Shown piece by piece: positions 1-9,179 of a stretch of 64,000 bases of DNA. A model generated the notes under the pieces. That model did no database searches. It saw only the letters and a program-made list of their open reading frames with translations, and was not told the DNA's origin. The position numbers and the translations under genes are program-made. Source of the DNA: Acidovorax sp. KKS102 (lineage in GTDB: Bacteria > Pseudomonadota > Gammaproteobacteria > Burkholderiales > Burkholderiaceae_C). Each line of letters opens with the position of its first letter. The first letter of the stretch is position 1. The stretch is taken from NCBI RefSeq assembly GCF_000302535.1, contig NC_018708.1, positions 2,976,001 to 3,040,000 of the forward strand. Reading direction: 5' to 3'.

Positions 1-1
1 G

Positions 2-2026
2 GGCCTGATCACCCTGCTGCTGGGCCTGAACAGCCCGCTGGCGGCCGTTGCAGCGGTCTTCCACATCATGAACCACGCGACCTTCAAAGCCTCGCTGTTC
101 ATGGCCGTGGGCATCGTGGACCATGAAAGCGGCACGCGCGACATACGCCGCCTGTCGGGCCTGCGCACCATGATGCCGATCACCGCCACCCTGGCCATGG
201 TGGCCAGCGCGGCCATGGCGGGCGTGCCGCTGCTCAACGGCTTCCTCTCCAAGGAAATGTTCTTTGCCGAGACGGTGTACGTGAACACCACGCCATTGCT
301 CGAATGGCTGCTGCCGGTGGCCGCCACGGTGGCCGGCATGTTCAGCGTGGCGTATTCGCTGCGCTTCACGGTGGATGTTTTCTTCGGCCCGCCCGCTACG
401 GACCTGCCGCGTCATCCCCACGAGCCCCCGCACTGGATGCGCGTGCCGGTGGAACTGCTGGTGCTGGCCTGCCTGGTGGTGGGCACGCTGCCCGCGTGGT
501 CGGTGGGGGCCTACCTGGCCGCTGCCGCACGGCCCGTGGTGGGTGGCGAGCTGCCCACCTACAGCCTGGCGGTCTGGCATGGCTTCAACACACCCTTTGT
601 GATGAGCCTGGTGGCTTTGGGCGGGGGTATTGCGCTCTACGCCCTGCTGCGCTGGCAGCGCGAAAAGGGTGCCATCGATGCGCCACCCGTCATGCGCCGC
701 ATCAGTGGCCAGCGGGCCTTTGAGGCCACGCTGGCCCTGCTCAGCCTCGTGGGCCGCAATGGCCGCCGCCTGCTGGGCACCGGTCGCTTGCAGTGGCAGA
801 TGCTGTGGCTGGTGTGCGCTGCGCTGGTGGCGGGCACCCTGCCCCTGTGGGCGCGGGGCCTGCCCATTGGCGACCGGGTGCAGCTCCCGCTGTCGCCTGC
901 CTTTGCGCTGCTGTGGCTGCTGGGCGCCGTGTGCGCCGTCGCGGCAGCCTGGCAGGCCAAATACCACCGGCTGGCCGCCCTGACGCTGCTCGGTGGCTCC
1001 GGGCTGTGCGTGTGCCTGACCTTCCTGTGGTTCTCGGCGCCCGACCTGGCGCTCACACAGATCGTGGTGGAGGTGGTGACCACCATCCTCATTCTGCTGG
1101 GCCTGCGCTGGCTGCCGCGGCGCGACGAGAGCCTGCGCGTGCCCACGCTGGCCGAAGAGCGCCGCACCCAGCTGCGCCGCTACCGCGACATGGCGCTGAC
1201 GTTGGCTGCGGGTGGTGGCATGGCGCTGCTGTCGTTCGCGATGATGAGCCGCCCGTTCCCCGACAGCACCTCCACCTTTTTTCTGGAGCGTGCGCTTACC
1301 GAAGGGGGCGGCACCAACGTGGTCAACGTCATGCTGGTGGACTTCCGGGGCTTTGACACCTTTGGCGAGATCGTGGTGCTCGGCATTGTGGCGCTCACGG
1401 TGTATGCGCTGCTGCGGCGCTTCCGCCCTGCGCGCGAGGTGATGGACCTGCCGCCCCAGCAGCGCGCACTGCCCGCCGATGTGGACACCGACCTCGCCAA
1501 CCCACGCCAGACTGCCGACACCGCCGTGGGCTACCTCATGGTGCCCGCCGTTCTGGTGCGGCTGATGCTGCCGTTTGCCACTCTGGTTGCGGTCTACCTC
1601 TTCATGCGCGGCCACAACGAGCCCGGCGGTGGCTTTGTGGCGGGGCTGGTGTTCTCGGTAGCGCTGCTGCTGCAGTACATCGTCTCGGGCACCTCGTGGG
1701 TCGAGGCGCATCTGCCGCTGTACCCGCGCCGCTGGATCGGCGTGGGCCTGCTCGCCGCACTGGCCACGGGCCTGGGCGCATTGGCCTGGGGCTATCCGTT
1801 TTTGACCAGCCACACGGCGCATTTTTCGCTGCCCGTGGTGGGTGAGATCCATGTGGCCAGCGCACTGTTCTTCGACATCGGCGTGTTCACCCTGGTGGTG
1901 GGCTCCACCATGCTCATCCTCACCGGCATTGCCCACCAGTCGGTGCGCAGCCACCGCTACAACAACGCACGCGCGGCCGAAGAAGCCCAGGCCGCCGCCA
2001 CACCAGGAGAAGGCCCATGGAACTGA
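2..2026 (+). CDS. mrpA: Mrp/Pha-type monovalent cation/H+ antiporter subunit A fused to B (5' truncated)
   Basis: Large membrane subunit of the multi-subunit Na+(K+)/H+ antiporter that exchanges cytoplasmic cations for protons. The reading frame is already open at the first base, so the N-terminal part of the proton-channel (NuoL-like) domain lies outside the window. What remains is about 674 residues: the end of the antiporter domain (FLSKEMFFAE near residue 84 of the visible part), a middle segment with acidic membrane helices (SAPDLALTQIVVEVVTTILI), and a C-terminal MrpB domain (FMRGHNEPGGGFVAGL). A fused A/B subunit is the group-2 (Pha) arrangement of proteobacteria. It overlaps mrpC by 10 bases, and the rest of the operon follows. 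Sure of family; whether Na+ or K+ is carried cannot be told from sequence. Confidence 0.95.
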   Translation, partial: GLITLLLGLNSPLAAVAAVFHIMNHATFKASLFMAVGIVDHESGTRDIRRLSGLRTMMPITATLAMVASAAMAGVPLLNGFLSKEMFFAETVYVNTTPLLEWLLPVAATVAGMFSVAYSLRFTVDVFFGPPATDLPRHPHEPPHWMRVPVELLVLACLVVGTLPAWSVGAYLAAAARPVVGGELPTYSLAVWHGFNTPFVMSLVALGGGIALYALLRWQREKGAIDAPPVMRRISGQRAFEATLALLSLVGRNGRRLLGTGRLQWQMLWLVCAALVAGTLPLWARGLPIGDRVQLPLSPAFALLWLLGAVCAVAAAWQAKYHRLAALTLLGGSGLCVCLTFLWFSAPDLALTQIVVEVVTTILILLGLRWLPRRDESLRVPTLAEERRTQLRRYRDMALTLAAGGGMALLSFAMMSRPFPDSTSTFFLERALTEGGGTNVVNVMLVDFRGFDTFGEIVVLGIVALTVYALLRRFRPAREVMDLPPQQRALPADVDTDLANPRQTADTAVGYLMVPAVLVRLMLPFATLVAVYLFMRGHNEPGGGFVAGLVFSVALLLQYIVSGTSWVEAHLPLYPRRWIGVGLLAALATGLGALAWGYPFLTSHTAHFSLPVVGEIHVASALFFDIGVFTLVVGSTMLILTGIAHQSVRSHRYNNARAAEEAQAAATPGEGPWN

Positions 2027-2382
2027 TACTGGCCTTGGCCATTGGTGTGCTCACCGGATCCGGCGTCTGGCTGCTGCTGCGGCCGCGTACCTTCCAGGTC
2101 ATCATGGGCCTGTCGCTGCTGTCGTACGCCGTCAACCTGTTCATCTTCAGCATGGGCCGCCTGGGCCTCGCGATTGACAAGGAGCCCGTGCTGCAGCCCG
2201 GGGTGCCGCAAGACCTGGCCCACTATGCCGACCCCATGCCCCAGGCGCTCACTCTCACGGCCATCGTGATCGGCTTTGCCATGACCGCGCTCTTCCTGGT
2301 GGTGCTGCTGGCATCGCGTGGCATGGCCGGCACCGACCATGTGGACGGCACCAAGGGTAAAGACGTGCAGGAAATGCCATGA
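2017..2382 (+). CDS. mrpC: Mrp/Pha antiporter subunit C
   Basis: NuoK-like subunit of the Mrp cation/proton antiporter, 121 residues with three hydrophobic helices, the expected size. The ATG lies inside the end of mrpA (10-base overlap) and is preceded by AGGAGAAGG, a good ribosome site. The stop overlaps the next start as ATGA, so translation with mrpD is probably coupled. The helix-1/2 region (VIMGLSLLSYAVNLFIF) and the family-typical loop with DPMPQALTLTAIVIGFAMTA identify MnhC/MrpC. Confidence 0.95.
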   Translation: MELILALAIGVLTGSGVWLLLRPRTFQVIMGLSLLSYAVNLFIFSMGRLGLAIDKEPVLQPGVPQDLAHYADPMPQALTLTAIVIGFAMTALFLVVLLASRGMAGTDHVDGTKGKDVQEMP

Positions 2383-4112
2383 CGGGAGGCATGAGCATCA
2401 CCGCATCGATCACCGCGTGGCTGATGCCGCACCTGATCCTTGCGCCCATTGCACTGCCCCTGCTCACGGCCGGGCTCATGCTGCTGCTGCGCGAGGAACG
2501 CCAGCGCACCAAGGTCACGCTCAACATCACCTCGACCCTGGTGGGCCTGGTGGTGGCTGTGTTGCTGCTGGTGCAGGCCAAGGAGCCCAGCGTGCAGACC
2601 AGCCTGGGCGTGTACCTGCCGGGCAACTGGCCGGCGCCGTTCGGCATCGTGCTGGTCATCGACCGCCTGTCGGCCATGATGCTGGTGCTGACCAGCACGG
2701 TGGCGCTGGCCACGGTGCTGTTCTCGGCCGCGCGCTGGCACCGGGCGGGCGTGCACTTTCACCCGCTGTTCCAGTTCCAGCTCATGGGGCTGGCCGGGGC
2801 GTTTCTCACGGCCGACCTGTTCAACCTGTTCGTGTTCTTCGAGATCATGCTGGCGGCGTCCTATGGGCTGCTGCTGCACGGCTCGGGCCGCCCGCGCGTG
2901 TCGGCGGGGCTGCACTACATCGCCATCAACCTCGCGGCGTCGTCGCTGTTCCTCATCGGGGTGTCGATGCTCTACGGCATCACCGGCACGCTCAACATGG
3001 CCGACCTGGCGCAGAGCATTGCGGGTGTGGCCGTGGCAGACCGGGGTCTGCTGCACGCGGCCGCTGCCATTCTGGCAGTGGCCTTCCTGATCAAGGCCGC
3101 CGTGTGGCCGCTCAACTTCTGGCTGGTGCCCGCCTACAGCGCGGCCACCGCGCCCGTGGGTGCGCTGTTTGCGCTCATGACCAAGGTGGGCGTGTACAGC
3201 GTGCTGCGGCTGTGGACGCTGCTGTTTGGCGCCGAGGCCGGTGAATCCGCGCTGTTTGGCAGCCAGTGGCTCATTGGCGGCGGCATGCTGACCATGGCGT
3301 TTGGCGCCATTGGCATGCTGGGATCGCAGCGCCTGGGGCATCTGGCCGGGTCCAGCGCCGTGTTGTCATCGGGCACGCTGCTGGCCGCTGTCGGCTTCGG
3401 ACAAAACCTGCTCACCAGCGGGCTGCTGTACTACCTGCTCAGCTCCACGCTGGCTGTGAGCGCGCTGTTCCTGCTTACCGACCTGATCGACCGCTGGCGC
3501 AATGACGGAGCCAACCTCGCGCCGTACGAGCAGACCGACGACGCTCCGTTTCTATCGGCCGATCTGGTGCCCACGGAGGGCATGAACCTGGACGACAAGG
3601 AACAGGCGCTGATCGGCCAGGTCATCCCTGCCGCTGCGGCCTTTTTGGGCCTGGCGTTCATGGCCTGCACGCTGGTGATTGCGGGCCTGCCGCCCCTGCC
3701 CGGCTTTGTGGGCAAGTTCGCCATGGTCCATGCACTGCTCAACCCGCTGGGGCTGGGTGCGGCCCAGGGCTTCCGCCTGGGCGCTGCGGGCTGGACGCTG
3801 GTGGCGCTGCTGGTGGGCTCGGGGCTGCTGGCACTGCTGGCGCTCACGCGCGCGGGCATTCGCCATTTCTGGTCGGCCCAGGGCCGGGCTTCACCGCAGC
3901 TGCTGGTGCTGGAGGGGCTGCCCATTGCCCTGCTGCTGCTGGCGTGTGTGGCGCTGGTGTGGCAAGCCGGTGCAGTGATGCGCTACACCCAGGCCACGGC
4001 CGATGCCCTGCATGCGCCCGGCACCTACGTGCGTGCGGTGATGACCGCGGCGCCCGTCGCACCTTCGCCTGCAGCAGCGCCTGAAACCCTGCCACCGGGG
4101 AGCAAGCCATGA
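2379..4112 (+). CDS. mrpD: Mrp/Pha antiporter subunit D
   Basis: Second proton-translocating, NuoM/N-like subunit of the Mrp antiporter, 577 residues with about 14 hydrophobic helices. Visible family marks are the FNLFVFFEIMLAASYGLLL helix carrying the conserved membrane glutamate (about residue 155), and LIKAAVWPLNFWLVPAY with its conserved lysine (about residue 240). The start ATG overlaps the mrpC stop. A second in-frame ATG lies five codons on, so the exact start is not certain. Residues 370-405 form a polar loop rich in acidic residues (TDDAPFLSADLVPTEG), usual in this family. Confidence 0.95.
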   Translation: MTGGMSITASITAWLMPHLILAPIALPLLTAGLMLLLREERQRTKVTLNITSTLVGLVVAVLLLVQAKEPSVQTSLGVYLPGNWPAPFGIVLVIDRLSAMMLVLTSTVALATVLFSAARWHRAGVHFHPLFQFQLMGLAGAFLTADLFNLFVFFEIMLAASYGLLLHGSGRPRVSAGLHYIAINLAASSLFLIGVSMLYGITGTLNMADLAQSIAGVAVADRGLLHAAAAILAVAFLIKAAVWPLNFWLVPAYSAATAPVGALFALMTKVGVYSVLRLWTLLFGAEAGESALFGSQWLIGGGMLTMAFGAIGMLGSQRLGHLAGSSAVLSSGTLLAAVGFGQNLLTSGLLYYLLSSTLAVSALFLLTDLIDRWRNDGANLAPYEQTDDAPFLSADLVPTEGMNLDDKEQALIGQVIPAAAAFLGLAFMACTLVIAGLPPLPGFVGKFAMVHALLNPLGLGAAQGFRLGAAGWTLVALLVGSGLLALLALTRAGIRHFWSAQGRASPQLLVLEGLPIALLLLACVALVWQAGAVMRYTQATADALHAPGTYVRAVMTAAPVAPSPAAAPETLPPGSKP

Positions 4113-4660
4113 CCCAGCCAGGCCCATCGACGGCATCCAACGCCCCAGCCGTTTCCCCGCGCCCCGGTCTGTTGCGGCGCCTGGTGCCGGCGCCGCTGCT
4201 CTCGCTGGCGTTGCTGGGCCTGTGGCTGCTGCTCAACCGCAGTCTGAGTGCAGGCCACCTGGTGCTCGGCGCCGTGCTGGCACTGGCCATCCCGCTGCTG
4301 ACGGCCGGGCTGCGCCCGCTGCCGGTGCGCATTCGCAAGCCAGGCACCGTCTTGCGCCTGGCACTCACGGTGGTGGCAGACACTACCCGGTCCAACCTGG
4401 CCGTGGCCGGCCTGCTGCTGGCGCCCGGCCGCAGGCGCCACCCAGCGGGCTTTGTGCACATTCCGCTGGATGTGCGGGACCCCAACGCCTTGGCTGTTCT
4501 GGCGATGATCGTGTGCATCACGCCCGGTACCGCGTGGGCCGAGATTTCGCTGGACCGCAGCATGCTGCTGCTGCACGTGCTGGAGCTGGACGACCCCGCC
4601 ACGGTAATCGCTGAGGTGAAGCAGCGCTACGAGGCCCCCTTGATGGAGATTTTTGAATGA
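4109..4660 (+). CDS. mrpE: Mrp/Pha antiporter subunit E
   Basis: Small membrane subunit of the Mrp complex, 183 residues. Hydrophobic segments lie near residues 30-75, followed by a cytoplasmic region with the family-typical series HIPLDVRDPNALAVLAMIV and TPGTAWAEISLD (residues about 115-155). Starts at an ATGA overlap with mrpD and ends in an ATGA overlap with mrpF, so it is embedded in a translationally coupled operon. The N-terminal 25 residues are Pro/Ala rich and not conserved. Confidence 0.94.
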   Translation: MTQPGPSTASNAPAVSPRPGLLRRLVPAPLLSLALLGLWLLLNRSLSAGHLVLGAVLALAIPLLTAGLRPLPVRIRKPGTVLRLALTVVADTTRSNLAVAGLLLAPGRRRHPAGFVHIPLDVRDPNALAVLAMIVCITPGTAWAEISLDRSMLLLHVLELDDPATVIAEVKQRYEAPLMEIFE

Positions 4661-4935
4661 CCCCCGTGCTGGACTGGGCCCTGCCGGCCGCCCTGCTCAT
4701 GCTCGCACTGGCCATGGGCTGTGCGTTGATCCGACTGCTCAAGGGCCCGTCCGCGCAAGACCGCGTGCTGGCGCTGGACTGCATGTACCTGAGCGGCATG
4801 CTGATGATGCTGGTGCTGGGTCTGCTCTACGGCAGCAAGAACTACTTCGAGGCCGCGCTGCTGCTGGCGCTGTTCAGCTTTGTCGGCTCCATGGCCATGG
4901 CCAAGTTTTTACTGCGCGGCGAGGTGATCGAATGA
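4657..4935 (+). CDS. mrpF: Mrp/Pha antiporter subunit F
   Basis: A 92-residue, three-helix subunit of the Mrp antiporter. The conserved RLLKGPSAQDRVLALDCM segment after helix 1 is diagnostic of MrpF/PhaF. Overlaps both neighbours by four bases (ATGA), as do most junctions in this operon. Confidence 0.94.
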   Translation: MTPVLDWALPAALLMLALAMGCALIRLLKGPSAQDRVLALDCMYLSGMLMMLVLGLLYGSKNYFEAALLLALFSFVGSMAMAKFLLRGEVIE

Positions 4936-5330
4936 CCGACGCTGCCACCACCGTCACGGCGGTTCTTCCGCTGTGGCTGGAAATCATCGTGGCCGTGCTG
5001 GTGCTGGCAGGTGCTGCGCTGGCCCTGCTGGGCTCCATCGGACTGCTGCGGCTGCCCACGTTTTTTGAACGGGTACACGCCCCCTCCATCATCGCCACGC
5101 TGGGCTGCTGGCTGATCATGCACGGCACGGTGCTGTACTTCTCGGTGGCCGACAGCAGCCTGGCGCTGCATGCGCTGCTGATTGCCGTGTTCGTGGCGAT
5201 CACGGTGCCCATCATGTCGATTTTTCTGATGCGCGCGGCGCTGTTCCGCGCCCGGCAGGCCGGGCGTGATGTGCCACCCAGCCTGAGCCAGCCCGAGGTG
5301 GATGGCAGCACAGAAGCCAAAGACTCCTGA
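4932..5330 (+). CDS. mrpG: Mrp/Pha antiporter subunit G
   Basis: Last gene of the Mrp operon, 132 residues. I place the start at the ATG that overlaps the mrpF stop. The frame is open further upstream, but that stretch is out-of-frame shadow of mrpE/mrpF. Three hydrophobic helices and the motif GSIGLLRLPTFFERVHAPS (about residues 34-52) fit MnhG/PhaG. The C-terminal 25 residues are polar and poorly conserved. No clear intrinsic terminator follows; a dispersed palindromic repeat lies about 25 bases downstream and the next gene converges on it. Confidence 0.94.
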   Translation: MTDAATTVTAVLPLWLEIIVAVLVLAGAALALLGSIGLLRLPTFFERVHAPSIIATLGCWLIMHGTVLYFSVADSSLALHALLIAVFVAITVPIMSIFLMRAALFRARQAGRDVPPSLSQPEVDGSTEAKDS

Positions 5331-5358
5331 TCACCTCACCCTGATCAAACACTCCTGA

Positions 5359-5408
5359 TTTGATAGCTGCAGGTGCATATAAAACATGCGCCTGCAGCGG
5401 TTTTGGCT
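5359..5408. repeat. dispersed palindromic repeat, copy a
   Basis: Intergenic copy of a short repeat seen at least ten times in the window. Here ATAGCTGCAGGTGCATATA is followed by AAAACATGCGCCTGCAGCGG, so the two halves form an imperfect hairpin (GCTGCAGGTGCAT against ATGCGCCTGCAGC). It lies between the convergent mrpG and 5-oxoprolinase genes and may act as a transcription barrier. Shares GCATATAAAAC with the copy inside pepN. Confidence 0.6.
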
Positions 5409-5409
5409 C

Positions 5410-8400
5410 TTATTTCGCCCCTGGCACGCCAAACCCGCCGCCGCCGGGGGTGTGGATCTCAAACACATCGCCCGGCGCCATCTCGGCCTGGCCGATGTGG
5501 TCCAGCAGCTCCACCCGGCCATCGCTGCGCACCACCTTGTTGATGCCCACCGCGCCTGGCTGGCCACCCGCCATGCCAAACGCGCCATGGTGGCGGCCGT
5601 TGGACAAGATGCTGGCCGTCATCGGCTCCAGAAAGCGCACGCGGCGAATGCCGCCATCACCACCTTTGTACTGCCCCGCACCGCCCGAGCCCTTGCGGAT
5701 CTCGTAGCCCTCCAGCCGCACCGGAAAGCGGAACTCCAGCACCTCGGGGTCCGTCAGGCGCGAGTTGGTCATGTGGCACTGCACGACGCTGGTGCCGTCA
5801 AAACCGCCCGCCAGTTGCCCGTTCGCATCCCATACCCCACCCGCGCCGCTGCCACCCGAGATGGTCTCGTAGTACTGGTAGCGCGTGCTGCCAAAGGTGA
5901 AGTTGTTCATGGTGCACTGCCCCGCCGCCATCAGGCCCAGCGCGCCGTACAGCGCGTTGGTGATGCAGGTGGAGGTCTCCACATTGCCCGCCACCACCGA
6001 GGCTGGGGGGTTGGGGTTGAGCATGCTCCCCGGCGGGATGATGACGTTGAGCGGCTTGAGGCACCCGGCGTTCAGCGGAATGTCGTCATCTACCAGAGTG
6101 CGGAACACGTACAGCACCGCCGCCATGCACACCGCCGTGGGCGCGTTGAAGTTGTTGGTCTGCTGCGGGCTGGTGCCGGTGAAGTCGATGGTGGCGCTGC
6201 GGCTTTGCGCATCCACCTTAACGGCCACACTGATCTGCGCGCCGTTGTCCAGCGGCAGGGTGAACTGCCCGTCCTTCAAGCGCGTGATGACGCGGCGCAC
6301 AGATTCTTCGGCGTTGTCCTGCACATGGCGCATGTAGGCTTGCACCACGTCCAACCCAAACTCGGCCACCATGCGGCGCAGCTCCTGCTGGCCCTTCTCA
6401 TTCGCTGCGATCTGCGCGCGCAGGTCCGCCATGTTCTGCTGCGGGTTGCGGCTGGGGTATTCGCCGCTTTCGAGCAGCGCAATCATCTCCGCCTCGCGCA
6501 GTACGCCACGCTCCACCAGCTTCACGTTGTTGATCTGCACGCCCTCTTCCTCGATGCGCGTGGAGAACGGCGGCATCGACCCCGGCGTGGTGCCGCCCAC
6601 ATCCGCGTGGTGGCCCCGGCTGCCCACATAGAACGTGGGCGTGGCTTCATCAGCGATATAGACCGGCGTGATGACCGTGATGTCCGGCAGGTGCGTGCCG
6701 CCGTGGTACGGGTCGTTGAGCACGAACACGTCGCCGGGCTGCATCTTGCCCGCGTTCTCGCGGATCACCGTCTTGATGCTCTCGCCCATGGAGCCCAGGT
6801 GCACGGGCATGTGCGGCGCATTGGCAATCAGGTTGCCCGCCGTGTCGAACAGCGCGCAGCTGAAGTCAAGGCGTTCCTTGATGTTGACGGAGTACGCCGT
6901 GTTCTGCAGCTGCAGCCCCATCTGCTCCGCGATGTTCATGAACAGGTTGTTGAACACCTCCAGCAGCACCGGGTCCACGGTGGTGCCCACCGCATGCTGC
7001 ACAGCGCGCGCCACGCGGCGGTTGAGCAGCAGGTGGTCCAGCTCGGTGAGCTGCGCTTCCCAGCCGGGCTCCACGATGGTGGTGGCGTTCTTCTCGGCAA
7101 TGATGGCCGGGCCGGGGATCACGTCGCCGGGGCGCAGGTCCTCGCGCACCACCAGGGCCGCGTCGTGCCACGCGGGCACGCCGTCCACGCCACCGGTGTA
7201 CATGCGCACGGTGCTGCGGCGCGGCACCTCGCGTGCGGGCTGCAGCGCATGGCGTGGCTCCACGGGCGCGTCGCCGGGCACCACGGCCTCGACCGATACG
7301 GCCTCCACCACCAGGCCCTTGCCCTGCATGAGAAAGGCAAAGCGCTGGCGGTATGCGGCTTCAAAGCCTGCGGTGATCTCGGCCAACGAGCCGAACGGCA
7401 CGATAAGCGCAGAGTCGCTACCCTCGTAGCGCACATGCACGCGGCGGTGCACCACGGCTGTGCCTGCGCCCACCTGCTGGCGCTCCAGCTCGGTGCGTGC
7501 GGTGGTAGCCAGTTGGTCCAGCGTGGCCTCGATGCCCGCGAGTGCCTCAGGCACCAGCTTCGTTTCCACGGCCTGTTCGCGGATCACGTTTTGGTCCGCC
7601 AGGCCCATGCCGTAGGCACTGAGCACACCGGCCAGCGGGTGCACAAACACGCGGGTCATGCCCAGCGCGTCGGCCACCAAACACGCGTGCTGGCCGCCCG
7701 CGCCGCCAAAACACTGCAGTGTGTAGCGCGTCACGTCATACCCTCGCGCTACGCTGATCTTCTTGATGGCATTGGCCATCTGCTGCACAGCAATCTGGAT
7801 AAAGCCGTGGGCCACATCCTCGGCGCTGCGCCCGGTTTGCTCGGCAAGATCGCCAAACTTGCGCGCCACTGCGTCGCCATCCAGCGCCTCGTTGGCAGCG
7901 TGGCCAAACACCTTGGGGAAATGCGCGGGCTGGATCTTGCCCACCATCACATTCGCATCGGTCACGGCCAGCGGGCCGCCCCGGCGGTAGCTGGCGGGGC
8001 CAGGGTTGGCACCCGCGCTCTCGGGGCCGACGCGGAAGCGCGCGCCGTCAAAGCCGAGGATGGAGCCACCACCGGCCGCCACGGTGTGGATGCTCATCAT
8101 GGGCGCACGCATGCGCACACCGGCCACCTGGGTCTCGAACTCGCGCTCGAACTCGCCCGCGTAGTGGCTCACATCGGTGCTGGTGCCGCCCATGTCAAAG
8201 CCGATGACCTTCGCGTGGCCCGCCAACCCCGCCGGGTCACTGCGAAAGGCCAGCTCCGCTGTCCGGGCCATGCCGACGATGCCGCCTGCGGGTCCACTCA
8301 AGATCGCGTCCTTGCCCTGGAACACCTGCGCGTCCGTGAGGCCCCCCGACGACTGCATGAAGAACAACTTGACGCCCGGCATTTCGCTCGCCACCTGGTC

Positions 8401-9087
8401 CACATAACGGCGCAGGATAGGCGACAGGTAGGCATCGACCACGGTGGTGTCGCCCCGGCTCACCAGCTTCATCATGGGGCTGGTGGCGTGCGATGCGCTC
8501 ACCTGCGTGAAGCCCATTTCGCGCGCAATGCGGGCCGCAGCCTCTTCGTGTGCGGTGTAGCGGTAGCCGTGCATGAACACGATGGCCGCGCTGCGCAGGC
8601 CCGCGTCGTAGGCGGCCCACAGGCGTTCCTTGAGGTGGTCTTCGTCCAGCGGCTCGATCACCTCACCCTGCGCGCCCATGCGCTCCTGGGCTTCCACCAC
8701 GCGCTCGTACAGCAGCTCGGGCAGCACGATGTGGCGGTCAAACAAACGTGGGCGGTTCTGGTAGGCAATGCGCAGCGCGTCCTTGAAGCCCTTGGTGGTG
8801 ATGAGCAGCGTGGGCTCGCCCTTGCGCTCCAGCAGGGCGTTGGTAGCCACCGTGGTGCCCATCTTCACGCACTCCACCAGCGCGGGCGTGACCGGCTCGC
8901 CGGGCTGCAGGCCCAGCAGGTGGCGAATGCCCGCCACGGCAGCGTCCTTGTACTGCTCGGGGTTCTCGGACAGCAGCTTGTGCGTGACCAGAGTGCCGTC
9001 CGGGCGCTTGCCCACCACATCGGTGAAGGTGCCGCCCCGGTCGATCCAGAACTGCCAGCGGGCCAAAGAAGAAGCTTGTTGGGACAT
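5410..9087 (-). CDS. oplA: 5-oxoprolinase (ATP-hydrolysing), HyuA-HyuB fusion
   Basis: Cytoplasmic enzyme that opens 5-oxo-L-proline to L-glutamate at the cost of ATP. 1225 residues, the size of bacterial and eukaryotic single-chain oxoprolinases. The N-terminal HyuA half (residues about 10-690) shows RGGTFTDVVGKRPDG and FDMGGTSTDVSHY, ATP-grasp-like phosphate loops of the hydantoinase A family. The C-terminal HyuB half (about 700-1215) begins VDPVLLEVFNNLFMNIAEQMG and ends with the glycine-rich HTPGGGGFGVPG tail. Single-gene fusion of both halves favours 5-oxoprolinase over the two-subunit hydantoinases or acetone carboxylase relatives. Divergent-side neighbours are a MarR-like regulator and a TRAP transporter, which may supply the substrate (inference). 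Confidence 0.9.
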   Translation of the reverse strand: MSQQASSLARWQFWIDRGGTFTDVVGKRPDGTLVTHKLLSENPEQYKDAAVAGIRHLLGLQPGEPVTPALVECVKMGTTVATNALLERKGEPTLLITTKGFKDALRIAYQNRPRLFDRHIVLPELLYERVVEAQERMGAQGEVIEPLDEDHLKERLWAAYDAGLRSAAIVFMHGYRYTAHEEAAARIAREMGFTQVSASHATSPMMKLVSRGDTTVVDAYLSPILRRYVDQVASEMPGVKLFFMQSSGGLTDAQVFQGKDAILSGPAGGIVGMARTAELAFRSDPAGLAGHAKVIGFDMGGTSTDVSHYAGEFEREFETQVAGVRMRAPMMSIHTVAAGGGSILGFDGARFRVGPESAGANPGPASYRRGGPLAVTDANVMVGKIQPAHFPKVFGHAANEALDGDAVARKFGDLAEQTGRSAEDVAHGFIQIAVQQMANAIKKISVARGYDVTRYTLQCFGGAGGQHACLVADALGMTRVFVHPLAGVLSAYGMGLADQNVIREQAVETKLVPEALAGIEATLDQLATTARTELERQQVGAGTAVVHRRVHVRYEGSDSALIVPFGSLAEITAGFEAAYRQRFAFLMQGKGLVVEAVSVEAVVPGDAPVEPRHALQPAREVPRRSTVRMYTGGVDGVPAWHDAALVVREDLRPGDVIPGPAIIAEKNATTIVEPGWEAQLTELDHLLLNRRVARAVQHAVGTTVDPVLLEVFNNLFMNIAEQMGLQLQNTAYSVNIKERLDFSCALFDTAGNLIANAPHMPVHLGSMGESIKTVIRENAGKMQPGDVFVLNDPYHGGTHLPDITVITPVYIADEATPTFYVGSRGHHADVGGTTPGSMPPFSTRIEEEGVQINNVKLVERGVLREAEMIALLESGEYPSRNPQQNMADLRAQIAANEKGQQELRRMVAEFGLDVVQAYMRHVQDNAEESVRRVITRLKDGQFTLPLDNGAQISVAVKVDAQSRSATIDFTGTSPQQTNNFNAPTAVCMAAVLYVFRTLVDDDIPLNAGCLKPLNVIIPPGSMLNPNPPASVVAGNVETSTCITNALYGALGLMAAGQCTMNNFTFGSTRYQYYETISGGSGAGGVWDANGQLAGGFDGTSVVQCHMTNSRLTDPEVLEFRFPVRLEGYEIRKGSGGAGQYKGGDGGIRRVRFLEPMTASILSNGRHHGAFGMAGGQPGAVGINKVVRSDGRVELLDHIGQAEMAPGDVFEIHTPGGGGFGVPGAK

Positions 9088-9098
9088 GGTGATGCTAT

Positions 9099-9147
9099 CT
9101 AATCAATAGCTGCCAGCGCAATCGGTACCTGCGCTACAGCCGCTTTT
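9099..9147. repeat. dispersed palindromic repeat, copy b
   Basis: ATAGCTGCCAGCGCA, eight bases, then TGCGCTACAGCCGC. It sits just upstream of the 5-oxoprolinase start, between that gene and the regulator gene, both on the minus strand. Among the copies closest to the apparent consensus. Confidence 0.6.
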
Positions 9148-9179
9148 CATTCAAAAATCCAAAAATCGGAGGTCCAGGG

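Noticed and set aside
5386..9102. A 1238-codon open frame on the plus strand opposite 5-oxoprolinase
   Set aside because: It mirrors oplA; the translation is His/Arg/Ala-rich without domains, as expected for the antisense of a high-GC gene. Similar long antisense frames opposite rmuC, pncB, nhaD, the GGDEF/EAL gene, purF, gltX and argG were dropped for the same reason.
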